Origin: an uncultured Clostridia bacterium
GTDB taxonomy: Bacteria > Bacillota > Clostridia > Oscillospirales > Ruminococcaceae
Length of the DNA: 49,158 bases
Direction: 5' to 3'
NCBI GenBank assembly: GCA_944386455.1
Contig: CALXBC010000017.1
Span: 1 to 49,158, forward strand
Under the pieces are notes generated by a model. It searched no databases. It was not told the origin of the DNA and saw nothing but the letters and a program-made list of their open reading frames with translations. Shown here one piece after another: positions 38,882-47,830 of this stretch. Position 1 is the stretch's first letter. Every line of letters starts with the position of its first letter. A program made the translations under genes and the position numbers.

Positions 38882-40883
38882 GCTGTTTTATCCGCGGCTG
38901 GCCGCAACCAGCATCCGCAAAAATGCAAAAACTTATCTGCCGTACATGCTGACCTGTATCATCACGGTCGCTATGTTTTATATGATCACCTCGCTCTCAA
39001 TGAACAAGGGAATCTCAGAGCTGAGAGGCTCCGCGAGCATCTATTCGGTGCTGTCGCTCGGCTCCTGGGTAACAGGATTGTTTGCGCTGATCTTTTTATA
39101 TTACACGAACAGCTTTCTGATCAAACGCAGAAAGAAGGAGTTCGGCCTGTATAACATTTTGGGCATGGAAAAAAGACATCTGTCCGTAATGCTGTTCTTT
39201 GAATGCCTTTTTATCGCTCTTGTCAGTCTGGTGATCGGTCTGACGGCAGGCGTCGCATTTGACAAGCTGGCATTTCTGCTTCTGCTGAGCCTGTTTGATA
39301 CCAAAATTCCGCTGGGCTTCGAGTTTCATTGGGGTGCGCTGCTGTCAACCTTGCTGCTGTTCGGCGTAATTTTTGCGCTGCTTTATCTCAAAAGTCTGTT
39401 TCACATCCACCTGACCAAACCCATTGAACTGCTCAAAGGCAGTGCGATGGGCGAACGGGAGCCAAAAACCAAATGGCTTCTGGCCATTTTAGGACTTCTT
39501 TGTCTGGGCGGCGGATATTATATCGCCGTCACGACCGAAAATCCGGCCGCGGCACTGGCCTATTTTTTCCTGGCGGTCATTCTGGTGATCGTGGGAACCT
39601 ACTGTCTGTTTGCCGCAAGCAGCATCGCCTTACTGAAATTTCTGAAAAAGCGAAAACGATTCTACTATCAGCCGCGGCACTTCATTTCTGTGTCAGGCAT
39701 GATCTATCGGATGAAGCAAAACGCAGTCGGACTCGCCAACATTTGTATTTTATCAACAATGGTGCTGGTGATGGTGTCCTCTACCCTGTCGCTTTACTGC
39801 GGGCTGAACGACATCATGAAAACACGTTACCCGCGTGACATTCTGATGCATACGGAAGACTGCGACAATGCGTCAGTCGAAGCCCTGAATCAGGCGGTCG
39901 ATTCTGTACTCGGACAGAAAAACATCCAGGAAAAAAACCGCGTCGCCTATACAGGGCTGAGCTTTGGTGCGATGCAGCAGGGCAGCTACTTTAATACCAA
40001 TCCAGACAGCACCGATATTGTGGATATGAATGCAGTGGTAGATTTGGTCTTTCTGCCGCTCGAAAGCTTCCATCAGCTCTCGGGAACAGACCAGGTATTA
40101 AATAACGGTGAAATTTTGATCTATTCTGACGATCGCTCTTATCCTTATGATACGCTGGAAGTTTTCGATCTGAAGTTCACCGTCAGGGAAAAGCTGGAAC
40201 AGTTCGAGCAATATGATCTTGTCACTGCAAACGCCACCGGCACCATGGTCTATTTGATTGTTGTCCCCGACAATGCTGCCATAGAACAGCTGGATCAGCT
40301 CCAGCAGGAGGTCTATGGGGAAAACGCTTCTGCAGTCGAATATACGCTCGGCTTCGATGTGGACGCCGGGCAAGGTCCGGTCGTCTACCGCGAATTGAAG
40401 CAGACACTGGACACAGACGGTCGGTCTGTCCGGTTGTACTGCCGCGAGGATCAGCTAGAGAATGCGGGCGCTCTTTATGGAGGATTGTTTTTCATCGGCA
40501 TTTTCCTTGGCATGCTGTTTCTGATCGCAACCATTCTGATCATCTATTATAAACAGATATCGGAAGGCTATGATGACCGGGAACGGTTTGAGATCATGCA
40601 GAAGGTCGGACTGGACCGCACCGAAGTGAAACGCTCGATTCGTTCCCAGGTCCTCACTGTATTTTTTCTGCCGCTGATCACTGCAGGGGTGCATGTCATA
40701 TTTGCTTTTCCTGCCATTACGCGGATTCTGCTGCTGTTTGGCATGACCAACAAGCTGCTGTTTGCGCTCTGCACGTTGGGTACCTTTCTGGTATTTGCGC
40801 TGTTCTATGCACTGGTGTATGGGGTAACAGCCAAAATCTATTATAAAATTGTCAGTTCCTCGCCGACTCGGGCGGACGAATAG
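38874..40883 (+). CDS. Bce-type FtsX-domain permease
   Basis: A 669-residue membrane protein. The layout fits BceB: one N-terminal helix (after SIRKNAKTYLPYMLTC), two FtsX-like helix groups at about residues 50-330 and 525-660, and one large outside loop around 310-525 that in BceB-type proteins determines peptide specificity. Starts like MSRLFYPRLAATSIRKN are typical. ATG 38874 overlaps the ATPase stop by 8 bases, so translation is coupled. The loop has an acidic, Asp/Tyr-rich composition. The peptide recognised cannot be inferred. Confidence 0.9.
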   Translation: MSRLFYPRLAATSIRKNAKTYLPYMLTCIITVAMFYMITSLSMNKGISELRGSASIYSVLSLGSWVTGLFALIFLYYTNSFLIKRRKKEFGLYNILGMEKRHLSVMLFFECLFIALVSLVIGLTAGVAFDKLAFLLLLSLFDTKIPLGFEFHWGALLSTLLLFGVIFALLYLKSLFHIHLTKPIELLKGSAMGEREPKTKWLLAILGLLCLGGGYYIAVTTENPAAALAYFFLAVILVIVGTYCLFAASSIALLKFLKKRKRFYYQPRHFISVSGMIYRMKQNAVGLANICILSTMVLVMVSSTLSLYCGLNDIMKTRYPRDILMHTEDCDNASVEALNQAVDSVLGQKNIQEKNRVAYTGLSFGAMQQGSYFNTNPDSTDIVDMNAVVDLVFLPLESFHQLSGTDQVLNNGEILIYSDDRSYPYDTLEVFDLKFTVREKLEQFEQYDLVTANATGTMVYLIVVPDNAAIEQLDQLQQEVYGENASAVEYTLGFDVDAGQGPVVYRELKQTLDTDGRSVRLYCREDQLENAGALYGGLFFIGIFLGMLFLIATILIIYYKQISEGYDDRERFEIMQKVGLDRTEVKRSIRSQVLTVFFLPLITAGVHVIFAFPAITRILLLFGMTNKLLFALCTLGTFLVFALFYALVYGVTAKIYYKIVSSSPTRADE

Positions 40884-40897
40884 CCATAAAAGCAAAG

Positions 40898-40919
40898 GTC
40901 CTGCGAAGAATCGCAGGAC
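40898..40919 (+). terminator. Hairpin terminator after the Bce module
   Basis: GTCCTGCGA (40898-40906) pairs with TCGCAGGAC (40911-40919); the following ATTTG is a weak T tract. Confidence 0.6.
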
Positions 40920-41041
40920 ATTTGCGCATATTCAGATAACCCGTCTCTTGTGAAAAACACCTTTTTTAGCACAATTTCAACTGTTGATTTTACAGGACAA
41001 CTGCCTGCGAAGGCGGAAGTCCCCTCTCCCGTTTAAAAGCA

Positions 41042-41073
41042 AGGGCTGTCTCTCTTTCCAGTGAGACAGCCCT
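41042..41073 (-). terminator. Terminator of the XRE regulator gene
   Basis: AGGGCTGTCTC (41042-41052) pairs with GAGACAGCCCT (41063-41073). On the minus strand a TTGCTTTTAAA tract follows. Confidence 0.7.
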
Positions 41074-41099
41074 GTTCCTCATAACAGCTATAAAAACGC

Positions 41100-41804
41100 T
41101 TATTTTTCCTTTCCGCCTTTAATCAGTTTGCTTTCACTGTTTTGAATCAGATTGAACAGCGAAGAAGAAAGCTGCGGATAGTTTTCTGAAATCGTATCCG
41201 TGGTCATATAAAGGGCTTCGCTGCCTTTTAAGGACTCCACTCCCCGGATGTTTTCCCCTGATACCATTGCACTGACATTGGCTTCGTTGAGGGTCATTTG
41301 TGCAGCGGCCTGCGCATTGGCGGTTACCTTGGAAAGCTGGAATAAAGACTGCTGGTTTTTGGGGTTCGCGTTATAAATCAGACGGAACATCCGATAAACC
41401 GACAGCATCAGAAACGAGGAAACTTCGGTTGTCAGCGTCTTGCTTTTGGCACGCTGGAGCAGATCGAACAAAACACCCAGCGAATTGACAATCAGCTTTT
41501 TATTCAATACCGGCAGAATACTGCCGCGGAACACATTGTCCTTGATGTTTTCATCTTCTTCCGGGATTTCATCCACAGACAGCATCATCCCTGTCCGCTC
41601 CGGAGAGCGCCCCAGCAGATAGTCACAGGAAACACCGTAAAAATCAGCAGCCCGCACCACAAAATCCAGCCCGCACTCCCGGATTCCCTTTTCATAATGG
41701 GACAGCAATGCCTGAGAGATATTCAGTTCCGCGGCAGCCGCTTTTTGGCTGATGCCCTTTTCTTTTCTGAGTAAAGTTAAAATCCTGGAAAAATCATTAT
41801 TCAT
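41100..41804 (-). CDS. XRE-family transcriptional regulator
   Basis: A 234-residue protein. Residues ~5-65 are a Cro/C1 helix-turn-helix (LTLLRKEKGISQKAAAAELNISQALLSHYEKGIRECG, then YGVSCDYLLGRS), the common 'helix_turn_helix 3' shape. The remaining ~150 residues have no recognised sensor or peptidase domain. ATG 41804 is taken as start (AAAGGATT site about 12 bases upstream; TTG 41807 is adjacent). It is transcribed away from the GtrB-like gene, and its TTTACA-17-TATAAT promoter lies in the shared 280-bp region, so it may regulate that gene and itself. Confidence 0.85.
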   Translation of the reverse strand: MNNDFSRILTLLRKEKGISQKAAAAELNISQALLSHYEKGIRECGLDFVVRAADFYGVSCDYLLGRSPERTGMMLSVDEIPEEDENIKDNVFRGSILPVLNKKLIVNSLGVLFDLLQRAKSKTLTTEVSSFLMLSVYRMFRLIYNANPKNQQSLFQLSKVTANAQAAAQMTLNEANVSAMVSGENIRGVESLKGSEALYMTTDTISENYPQLSSSLFNLIQNSESKLIKGGKEK

Positions 41805-41899
41805 CAAACGGACAATCCTTTCGCCGGATAATTAGGGAAAAGCAAATTCGATCCCCGGGCCGGAGATATGCTATTTCTTAAAAGTTAACGTATAGTAAA

Positions 41900-41928
41900 T
41901 TATATCGTATCCCCTACGGTTTGTAAAG
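41900..41928 (-). promoter_or_regulatory. Promoter of the XRE regulator
   Basis: TTTACA (41928-41923), 17 bases, TATAAT (41905-41900) on the minus strand, about 90 nt upstream of the start codon. Confidence 0.65.
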
Positions 41929-42001
41929 TCCTTTTTCGACAAAATCCGCGCCGAAAAACAACAGCTGATTTTAGTGATTTTGTCCCTTCTGACGCCTTTG
42001 C

Positions 42002-42030
42002 TTGCTTTTTGTCTCAAAAACTGATATACT
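42002..42030 (+). promoter_or_regulatory. Promoter of the GtrB-like glycosyltransferase
   Basis: TTGCTT (42002-42007), 17 bases, TATACT (42025-42030); divergent from the XRE promoter. Confidence 0.55.
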
Positions 42031-42083
42031 GAGTATACTTGTATTTCGGCAGGCCAATGCTAAGAAAAAAGGCGGGAAAGCAA

Positions 42084-43025
42084 ATGGAGCCTGAAAACAT
42101 ACTGTCTCTGGTCGTTCCCTGTTACAACGAGGAGGAAAGCATTCCTCTGTTTTATCAGGAAACACAGCGGATTTATACAGAGTCCCTGGAAACACTGGGG
42201 CTTGTGCTGGAATATGTCTTTGTTGACGACGGAAGCAGCGACGGCACGCTGAGTGTGGTCAAACGCCTGGCGGAAACGGACGAAAGGGTGCATTATGTTT
42301 CCTTCTCCCGGAATTTTGGCAAGGAAGCTGGAATATACGCCGGACTGGAAGCCGCTTCGGGCGATTATGTTGCGGTGATGGATGCAGATTTGCAGGATCC
42401 GCCTGCTCTGCTGCCGCAGATGGTCGCCGCGCTGGAAGAAGGGTACGACTGCATCGCTACCAGAAGAAAAAACCGAAAGGGAGAACCGCCGGTTCGTTCC
42501 TTTTTTGCGCGGCTGTTTTACCGTCTAATCAATAAAATGAGCTCCACCCAGATTATAGACGGCACCAGAGATTTTCGCCTGATGAAGCGGATGGTCGTGG
42601 ACGCGATTCTGTCAGACAAGGAGTATAACCGGTTTTCAAAAGGCATCTTCAGCTGGGTCGGCTTTCGTACGAAATGGATCGAATACGAAAATGTGGAGCG
42701 CTGCGCAGGCAAAACCAAATGGTCATTCTGGAAGCTGTTTTTATATTCGGTGGATGGCATCCTGGCTTATACAACAGTACCGCTGGCGCTTGTGTCCGTC
42801 ATGGGGATCATTTTGTGTCTGATTGCCTTTATCGCCTTATGCTTCGTCATCATCCGTGCTTTAATCTTTGGAGACCCGGTAGCCGGCTGGCCTTCGATGA
42901 TCAGTATTATTATTTTCCTGGGAGGCATACAACTGTTTTGCCTTGGTCTGATTGGGCTGTATATCTCCAAAATTTATCTGGAAACCAAAAAGCGTCCCCT
43001 TTATATCGTAAGAGAACGAAAATAA
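42084..43025 (+). CDS. GtrB/DPM1-type polyprenyl-phosphate glycosyltransferase
   Basis: A 313-residue GT2 enzyme. SLVVPCYNEEESIPLFY opens the GT-A domain, VFVDDGSSDGTL and VAVMDADLQDPP carry the Asp motifs that bind the nucleotide donor and metal, and two C-terminal membrane helices (about 235-260 and 268-300) anchor it. This is the DPM1/GtrB/Csb-type family that transfers a sugar from UDP- or GDP-sugar to undecaprenyl phosphate for wall or teichoic acid decoration. ATG 42084 (MEPENILSL) follows GGCGGGAAAG. It could supply a lipid-linked sugar to a surface polymer, but no linked acceptor transferase is visible nearby. Confidence 0.85.
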   Translation: MEPENILSLVVPCYNEEESIPLFYQETQRIYTESLETLGLVLEYVFVDDGSSDGTLSVVKRLAETDERVHYVSFSRNFGKEAGIYAGLEAASGDYVAVMDADLQDPPALLPQMVAALEEGYDCIATRRKNRKGEPPVRSFFARLFYRLINKMSSTQIIDGTRDFRLMKRMVVDAILSDKEYNRFSKGIFSWVGFRTKWIEYENVERCAGKTKWSFWKLFLYSVDGILAYTTVPLALVSVMGIILCLIAFIALCFVIIRALIFGDPVAGWPSMISIIIFLGGIQLFCLGLIGLYISKIYLETKKRPLYIVRERK

Positions 43026-43084
43026 GCTGTATAACAGACACACTGCTAAAATGAAAAATATTTCTGAATATCATCCGGATTTAT

Positions 43085-43113
43085 TTGCAAAATTTCAGGA
43101 AACATATTATAAT
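43085..43113 (+). promoter_or_regulatory. SigA promoter of the histidine phosphatase gene
   Basis: TTGCAA (43085-43090), 17 bases, TATAAT (43108-43113), with transcription expected near 43120. Confidence 0.75.
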
Positions 43114-43128
43114 AATGGATAAGAAATC

Positions 43129-43818
43129 GTGGGGAAGTGTTTTATTATCAAAACCTACCGAATCTATTTGATCCGTCATGGCGCCACCCAGGGAAATCTG
43201 GATGGGAAATATATCGGTATAACCGACGACCCGCTTTGTCTGGAAGGGATTGAAGAGCTGGAACAGCTGCGCCGGGAATATGAGTATCCCCGGGCGCAGA
43301 AGGTCTATGCCAGCCCGCTCAGGCGCTGCATTCAGACTGCGGAAATGCTGTTTCCCGACACCCTGACCGAATCGGTCGATGCCATAAAGGAATATAACTT
43401 TGGCGCTTTTGAGAATAAGCAGATCGAACAGCTCAAAAATGACCCGCAGTATCAGGAATGGGTCTCCGGCGGCATGGTGGCAGCACCGCCGCAGGGCGAG
43501 GATAAGGAAGCGTTCTATCATCGGCTGCGCCATGGCTTTGAAAGTATTCTGGACGATATGATGGCATATAAAATCCATGATGCTGCAGTGGTCACCCATG
43601 GCGGCATCATCATGGCACTTCTGACGATGTATGGTTATCCCCGCCGCAAGCCGCTGGACTGGCAGGTCGGTTTTGGAAAAGGCTACACTGCTCTGGTCAC
43701 GCCGCAGATCTGGTCCGGCGGTAAGGTGTTTGAGGTGTTCGATCCTTTGCCCTACGGATGCGGCGGCGCTTCTGAAGACTATGATCTGGTTGAGATCGAA
43801 CCAAGGGACGCAGAATAG
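43129..43818 (+). CDS. Histidine phosphatase (phosphoglycerate-mutase-like) family protein
   Basis: About 224-229 residues of the histidine phosphatase superfamily. The RHG motif with the catalytic His (YLIRHGATQGN) lies near the N-terminus, and the second His is in VVTHGGIIMALL near residue 165. Such enzymes dephosphorylate small molecules (for example cobalamin precursors, sugar phosphates or phosphoglycerate); the specific substrate cannot be read. GTG 43129 starts only ~9 nt after the predicted transcription start and lacks an SD, whereas GGGGAAG (43131-43137) lies 6 bases before an in-frame ATT (43144), which would give MIKTYRIYLIRHG. The gene has its own promoter and is not clearly operonic. 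Confidence 0.85.
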   Translation: MGKCFIIKTYRIYLIRHGATQGNLDGKYIGITDDPLCLEGIEELEQLRREYEYPRAQKVYASPLRRCIQTAEMLFPDTLTESVDAIKEYNFGAFENKQIEQLKNDPQYQEWVSGGMVAAPPQGEDKEAFYHRLRHGFESILDDMMAYKIHDAAVVTHGGIIMALLTMYGYPRRKPLDWQVGFGKGYTALVTPQIWSGGKVFEVFDPLPYGCGGASEDYDLVEIEPRDAE

Positions 43819-43885
43819 TCCTTGGCGCATATCTGCTGTTTCTTTGTCAATACTAACCCTGTAAATTGCCAGACAGGGGGATCAT

Positions 43886-44785
43886 ATGATGAACGGCAGG
43901 CGGCAGCGGAAACGGGAAGCACGCAGATCCTTAAAAGGCTCCTGGATCAAGGGGGCTTTTATTGCCTTCCTTCTTTTCTCTTTCTCAATGGCAGGAACTG
44001 TTGCTGAGGAACTGGCCGGGTCTTTGATGGGGCTTTCTTATTTTACAGATTCCTCGCATACACCGGATAACTATCTGGATGACAAAATACTGCTTTCTCC
44101 CGCGGTGCTGCTGTTGTTCTTCGGCGGATATCTGTTGAGCTTTCTGCTTGCTTCGCCGCTCAGACTGGGTGAAAAGCTCTGGTACCTGCATGTCAGTGCG
44201 TCAGACCAGTCAGCGCTTTCTGATGTATTTCGATATTATCGCAGCATTGGCAGCTATTTTCGCTCTGTCGTGTTTGAAGCGCGGCTGGCAGTCCGAAAGC
44301 TGCTGGTCCTTCTGCTGTGCTTTCTTCCGACCGTTGTTTTCTGGCTGATACTGCCCTTGTTTGAACCGCTGGGACTCCCGAATGTCCTGTTTTATCTGCT
44401 GGCGTCTGTAACCGTCATGCTGTTTATCCTGATATCGTCTGCGCTGTCCTTGTACTGGACCGGACGCTATTTTTTAGCAGAATATATCTATACGCTGTAT
44501 TCCTGTAAAATGCGGGACGCTTTTCGTCTTTCTGCCATTATCATGAAAAAACGAAAAAACAGGCTCTTTGCGCTGACCCTCTCCTTTCTGCCGCTGTTTG
44601 CAGCAGACCTGCTGATTTTCCCCCGTTTTTTCACCCTGCCATACCGCAGTGCTGTATATGCTCAATATGCTCAGTTTTTTATGGAAGCCTATGAGCGGGA
44701 AAAAGACTGCGCGGCCGTCAGGAATGTCAGCCCCCCGTCCAATCGTTTTGCCACACGGGAATTTCCTTGTGTTCCGTCACCATGA
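43886..44785 (+). CDS. Polytopic membrane protein of unknown function
   Basis: A 299-residue protein I do not recognise. It has a very basic N-terminus (MMNGRRQRKREARRSLKGSW), then about five or six hydrophobic segments, including IKGAFIAFLLFSFSMAG, a long one at ~67-85 and FLPTVVFWLILPLF. The C-terminal 50 residues are soluble. AGGGGGATCAT lies before the ATG. It lies 67 bp after the phosphatase gene, and only 19 bp separate its stop from the proB start, so it may share a transcript with proB. Resemblance to DUF975-type membrane proteins is only general. Confidence 0.65.
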   Translation: MMNGRRQRKREARRSLKGSWIKGAFIAFLLFSFSMAGTVAEELAGSLMGLSYFTDSSHTPDNYLDDKILLSPAVLLLFFGGYLLSFLLASPLRLGEKLWYLHVSASDQSALSDVFRYYRSIGSYFRSVVFEARLAVRKLLVLLLCFLPTVVFWLILPLFEPLGLPNVLFYLLASVTVMLFILISSALSLYWTGRYFLAEYIYTLYSCKMRDAFRLSAIIMKKRKNRLFALTLSFLPLFAADLLIFPRFFTLPYRSAVYAQYAQFFMEAYEREKDCAAVRNVSPPSNRFATREFPCVPSP

Positions 44786-44804
44786 CATGAAAGGATGCAT
44801 TTTT

Positions 44805-45587
44805 TTGAACGCCATTACTCAAGCAAAAAGAATCGTAATTAAAGTGGGGACCTCCACGCTTGCCCATAAGACCGGTATGCTGAATATCCGCCGGATTGAA
44901 AGTCTGGTTAAAACCCTGGCTGATCTGCAAAACAGCGGCAGGGAGCTGGTCCTGGTTTCTTCGGGCGCCATTGGAGTCGGCAGCGGAAAGCTGGGGCTGA
45001 AGGAGCGGCCGTCCGACACGCCGACCAAGCAGGCCTGTGCCTCAATCGGGCAGTGCGAGCTGATGTATGTTTATGACAAGCTGTTTTCTGAATACAACCA
45101 CTGTGTTTCCCAAATTCTGATGACCCGTTATACGACAGACACGCCGAACTGTGCGCAGAATGTCGTGAACACCTTTGAACGGCTGTTTTCCCTCGGCGTC
45201 ATCCCAATCGTGAACGAAAACGACAGCGTTTCTGTTGAGGAAATCGAATTTGGAGACAACGACACATTGTCCGCGCTGGTAGCAAAGCTGACAAACGCAG
45301 AAGCGCTGGTAATCCTGACTGATATCGACGGTCTGTATGATGACGATCCACGCAAAAATCCGGATGCAAAGCTGATTCCGGTAGTAGAAAAGATTGATGC
45401 AAGGATCGAGGCCCTTGCCCAGGGCAAGGGATCGACCCTTGGCACCGGCGGAATGATTACCAAGGTCAATGCTGCACAGATGGCAACCAAAGCCGGAATC
45501 CCGGTTTACATATTAAACGGAGCCGACCCGAAAATATTATATCGTCTGTTTGACGGTGAGACGGTCGGAACTGTGTTTACGGTCTAA
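44805..45587 (+). CDS. proB: Glutamate 5-kinase
   Basis: A 260-residue amino-acid kinase that phosphorylates glutamate at the gamma carboxyl, the first step of proline synthesis. Key segments: KRIVIKVGTSTL (phosphate binding), VSSGAIGVGSGKLGL, VNENDSVSVEEIEFGDNDTLSALVA (Asp contacts with glutamate) and GTGGMITKVNAAQMA. The length is that of the single-domain form; the C-terminal PUA domain of E. coli ProB is absent, which is normal in many Firmicutes. TTG 44805 is the start, with AAAGGA about 9 bases upstream. It overlaps no gene but follows the membrane protein closely, and proA comes 21 bp later. Confidence 0.95.
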   Translation: MNAITQAKRIVIKVGTSTLAHKTGMLNIRRIESLVKTLADLQNSGRELVLVSSGAIGVGSGKLGLKERPSDTPTKQACASIGQCELMYVYDKLFSEYNHCVSQILMTRYTTDTPNCAQNVVNTFERLFSLGVIPIVNENDSVSVEEIEFGDNDTLSALVAKLTNAEALVILTDIDGLYDDDPRKNPDAKLIPVVEKIDARIEALAQGKGSTLGTGGMITKVNAAQMATKAGIPVYILNGADPKILYRLFDGETVGTVFTV

Positions 45588-45608
45588 AAGCGAAAAGGAG
45601 AAGCAGAA

Positions 45609-46856
45609 ATGAACTACATAGAAACTCTGGGGAAACAGGCTGCCGCAGTGCGGCGGGAAATTTCCACCGCATCCACAAATCAGAAAAACATGGCTCTGAA
45701 TGAAATTGCCGACATGCTTACTGCAAATGTGGAAAAAATTGTCGCCGCCAATGACCGGGATATGGAAGCCGCAAAAGCAAGCGGAATGTCCCCCTCGCTG
45801 CAGGACCGGCTTCGGCTGGATGAAAAGCGGATTTATGGGATGGCAGAAGGCGTTCGCGCGATCATTGAACTGGAGGATCCGGTTGGCCGAATCGAAAGCG
45901 GCTCAATCCGGCCAAACGGCCTGCGGATCGCCAAAACACGGGTGCCGCTCGGTGTGATCGGCATTATTTATGAAGCCAGGCCAAACGTCACCGTAGACGC
46001 TGCTGCGCTCTGCCTCAAGGCAGGAAATGCAGTGATTCTCCGTGGCGGCAAGGAAGCATTTCATTCCAATCAATGTCTTGTGGAAGTCATGAGAAAAGCA
46101 TTGAAAAAGTCCGGGATGCCGGAGAATATTATTCAGCTGGTCGAGGATACTTCACGCGAATCGGCAGCTGCCATGATGAAGCTCAATGGCTACCTGGATG
46201 TATTAATCCCCCGCGGGGGGCAGGGGCTGATCCGCTCTGTGGTGGAAAACGCGACGGTTCCCGTTATTGAGACCGGAACCGGAAACTGTCATATTTATGT
46301 GGATGAATACGCCGACCTTGATATGGCGGCCGAAATTGTATATAACGCCAAAACGAGCCGTCCATCGGTATGTAATGCAGCTGAGGGTGTTCTGGTCCAT
46401 CAGGCAGTGGCGGAAAAATTTCTCCCGATGATGAAGCAGAAGCTGGATGCAAAATCGGTTCTGCTGTATGGCGATCAAGAGACTGCGGGCATCCTGGGCA
46501 GCAGCGTCCTGCCCGCGGATGATGAAATTTATGCAACCGAGTTTCTGGACTATAAAATGTCCGTCAAAATCGTGCCTGATATCGAGGCGGCGATTGCGCA
46601 TATCGAGCGGTTCGGGACCCGTCACTCGGAAGCAATTGTGACGGACAGCCTGAAAAACGCGGAATATTTTACTTCAAACGTAGATGCGGCAGCGGTTTAT
46701 GTCAATGCGTCCACCCGCTTTACCGACGGCGGTGAATTCGGCTTCGGCGCGGAGATCGGCATCTCCACCCAGAAGCTTCATGCAAGAGGTCCTATGGGGA
46801 TTCATGAGCTGACCACTGTGAAATATATCGTCAACGGAAACGGCCAGATCCGCTGA
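45609..46856 (+). CDS. proA: Gamma-glutamyl phosphate reductase
   Basis: A 415-residue NADPH-dependent enzyme that reduces glutamyl-5-phosphate to glutamate-5-semialdehyde, working directly after ProB. It is full length. The ALDH-like fold shows NVTVDAAALCLKAGNAVILRGGKEA for cofactor binding and the catalytic Cys in SRPSVCNAAEGVLV; FGAEIGIST ends the protein. AAAAGGAGAAGC precedes the ATG, and the spacing of 21 bp from proB indicates an operon. The third gene of the pathway, proC, is not in the window. Confidence 0.96.
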   Translation: MNYIETLGKQAAAVRREISTASTNQKNMALNEIADMLTANVEKIVAANDRDMEAAKASGMSPSLQDRLRLDEKRIYGMAEGVRAIIELEDPVGRIESGSIRPNGLRIAKTRVPLGVIGIIYEARPNVTVDAAALCLKAGNAVILRGGKEAFHSNQCLVEVMRKALKKSGMPENIIQLVEDTSRESAAAMMKLNGYLDVLIPRGGQGLIRSVVENATVPVIETGTGNCHIYVDEYADLDMAAEIVYNAKTSRPSVCNAAEGVLVHQAVAEKFLPMMKQKLDAKSVLLYGDQETAGILGSSVLPADDEIYATEFLDYKMSVKIVPDIEAAIAHIERFGTRHSEAIVTDSLKNAEYFTSNVDAAAVYVNASTRFTDGGEFGFGAEIGISTQKLHARGPMGIHELTTVKYIVNGNGQIR

Positions 46857-46888
46857 AAAAAGTCTGTTACAGAAAGGAATCTCGATTT

Positions 46889-47737
46889 ATGAGCGAAACG
46901 ACTGTTACCGTATCGGAACAGACACCGAAAAAAAAGAAAAAGCCTGCCCGTGTTTCCCGACGGGTTGCCGTATTTGGCACTTTTATCCTCATATTTGCCA
47001 TTATCGGCGTAATCGCGACTGTGATCGGTGCCACCAGGCTGACCGCCAACCTGATTGATAACAAGGCGCAAAAGGATCGTTTCAAACAGGTGGTTTTCCC
47101 GCTTGTGCTGCTCGACCCACCATCCTTTGATTCCATCGAGAAGCTGGATTCACGCACGATCCTATCTGCCGCCATGTGGGATTTTATCATTTTTGAGGAC
47201 AAAACGAAGTACCAAAAGGATGATCTGAATTATCTGACGGTGCCTGCCGTTGATATTGAAGCCCATATCGTGAAGCTGTTTGGCCAGAACGCAGCGATTG
47301 AGCATCAGGAGATTTCAGATGCAGAGCTTCAGATTCTGTACGATCCGGAAAATAATTCCTACTCGATCCCTGCGACAGCCGCAATGGCAACTTATGTCCC
47401 TAAAATTGAAAAAATCTCCAGAAAGGGCGATACCTATACGGTGACAGTAGGATATCTTCCGTCGGGGCCGATCTGGGGGAGTGATATCACCGGGCTGAAA
47501 TATGAACCTGAACCAGACAAATCGCTCAATTACATTCTGAAAAAAACAGGAAAGGACAGCTATATCATCACTGCAGTTCAGGAGATCAAGGACGATTCCG
47601 CTTCCTCTGATATCACGGTGTCCGAAGTGATTACATATGAAGAAGAGTCTGCACCTGCCAGCGACATCTCCAGCAACAGCGAATCCGGCGTTTCGTCGGA
47701 TGAAGTGCCGGTCTCATCCGGAACGGATTCAGAATAA
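46889..47737 (+). CDS. Single-pass membrane protein, function unknown
   Basis: A 282-residue protein I do not recognise. Residues ~1-27 are basic and cytoplasmic (QTPKKKKKPARVSRR), one membrane helix follows at ~27-50, and the rest is an outside domain with a Ser/Asp/Glu-rich C-terminal tail from ~240. This is the general shape of a type II membrane anchor. AGAAAGGAATC precedes the ATG. It follows proA after 32 bp, so it may share that operon, though it has no obvious link to proline. The strong hairpin at 47753-47795 ends its transcript. Confidence 0.7.
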   Translation: MSETTVTVSEQTPKKKKKPARVSRRVAVFGTFILIFAIIGVIATVIGATRLTANLIDNKAQKDRFKQVVFPLVLLDPPSFDSIEKLDSRTILSAAMWDFIIFEDKTKYQKDDLNYLTVPAVDIEAHIVKLFGQNAAIEHQEISDAELQILYDPENNSYSIPATAAMATYVPKIEKISRKGDTYTVTVGYLPSGPIWGSDITGLKYEPEPDKSLNYILKKTGKDSYIITAVQEIKDDSASSDITVSEVITYEEESAPASDISSNSESGVSSDEVPVSSGTDSE

Positions 47738-47752
47738 TATTTGCACAGCCGG

Positions 47753-47795
47753 ATGCCCGCCGCTGCACATCAGCATGATGTACGGCGGCGGGCAT
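47753..47795 (+). terminator. Long hairpin terminator
   Basis: ATGCCCGCCGC (47753-47763) pairs with GCGGCGGGCAT (47785-47795), extended by ACATCA/TGATGT inside; the T tract after it is weak (GTTGAAT). Confidence 0.7.
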
Positions 47796-47830
47796 GTTGA
47801 ATATCAAAGCTTATAGTGAGATGATCAGAT

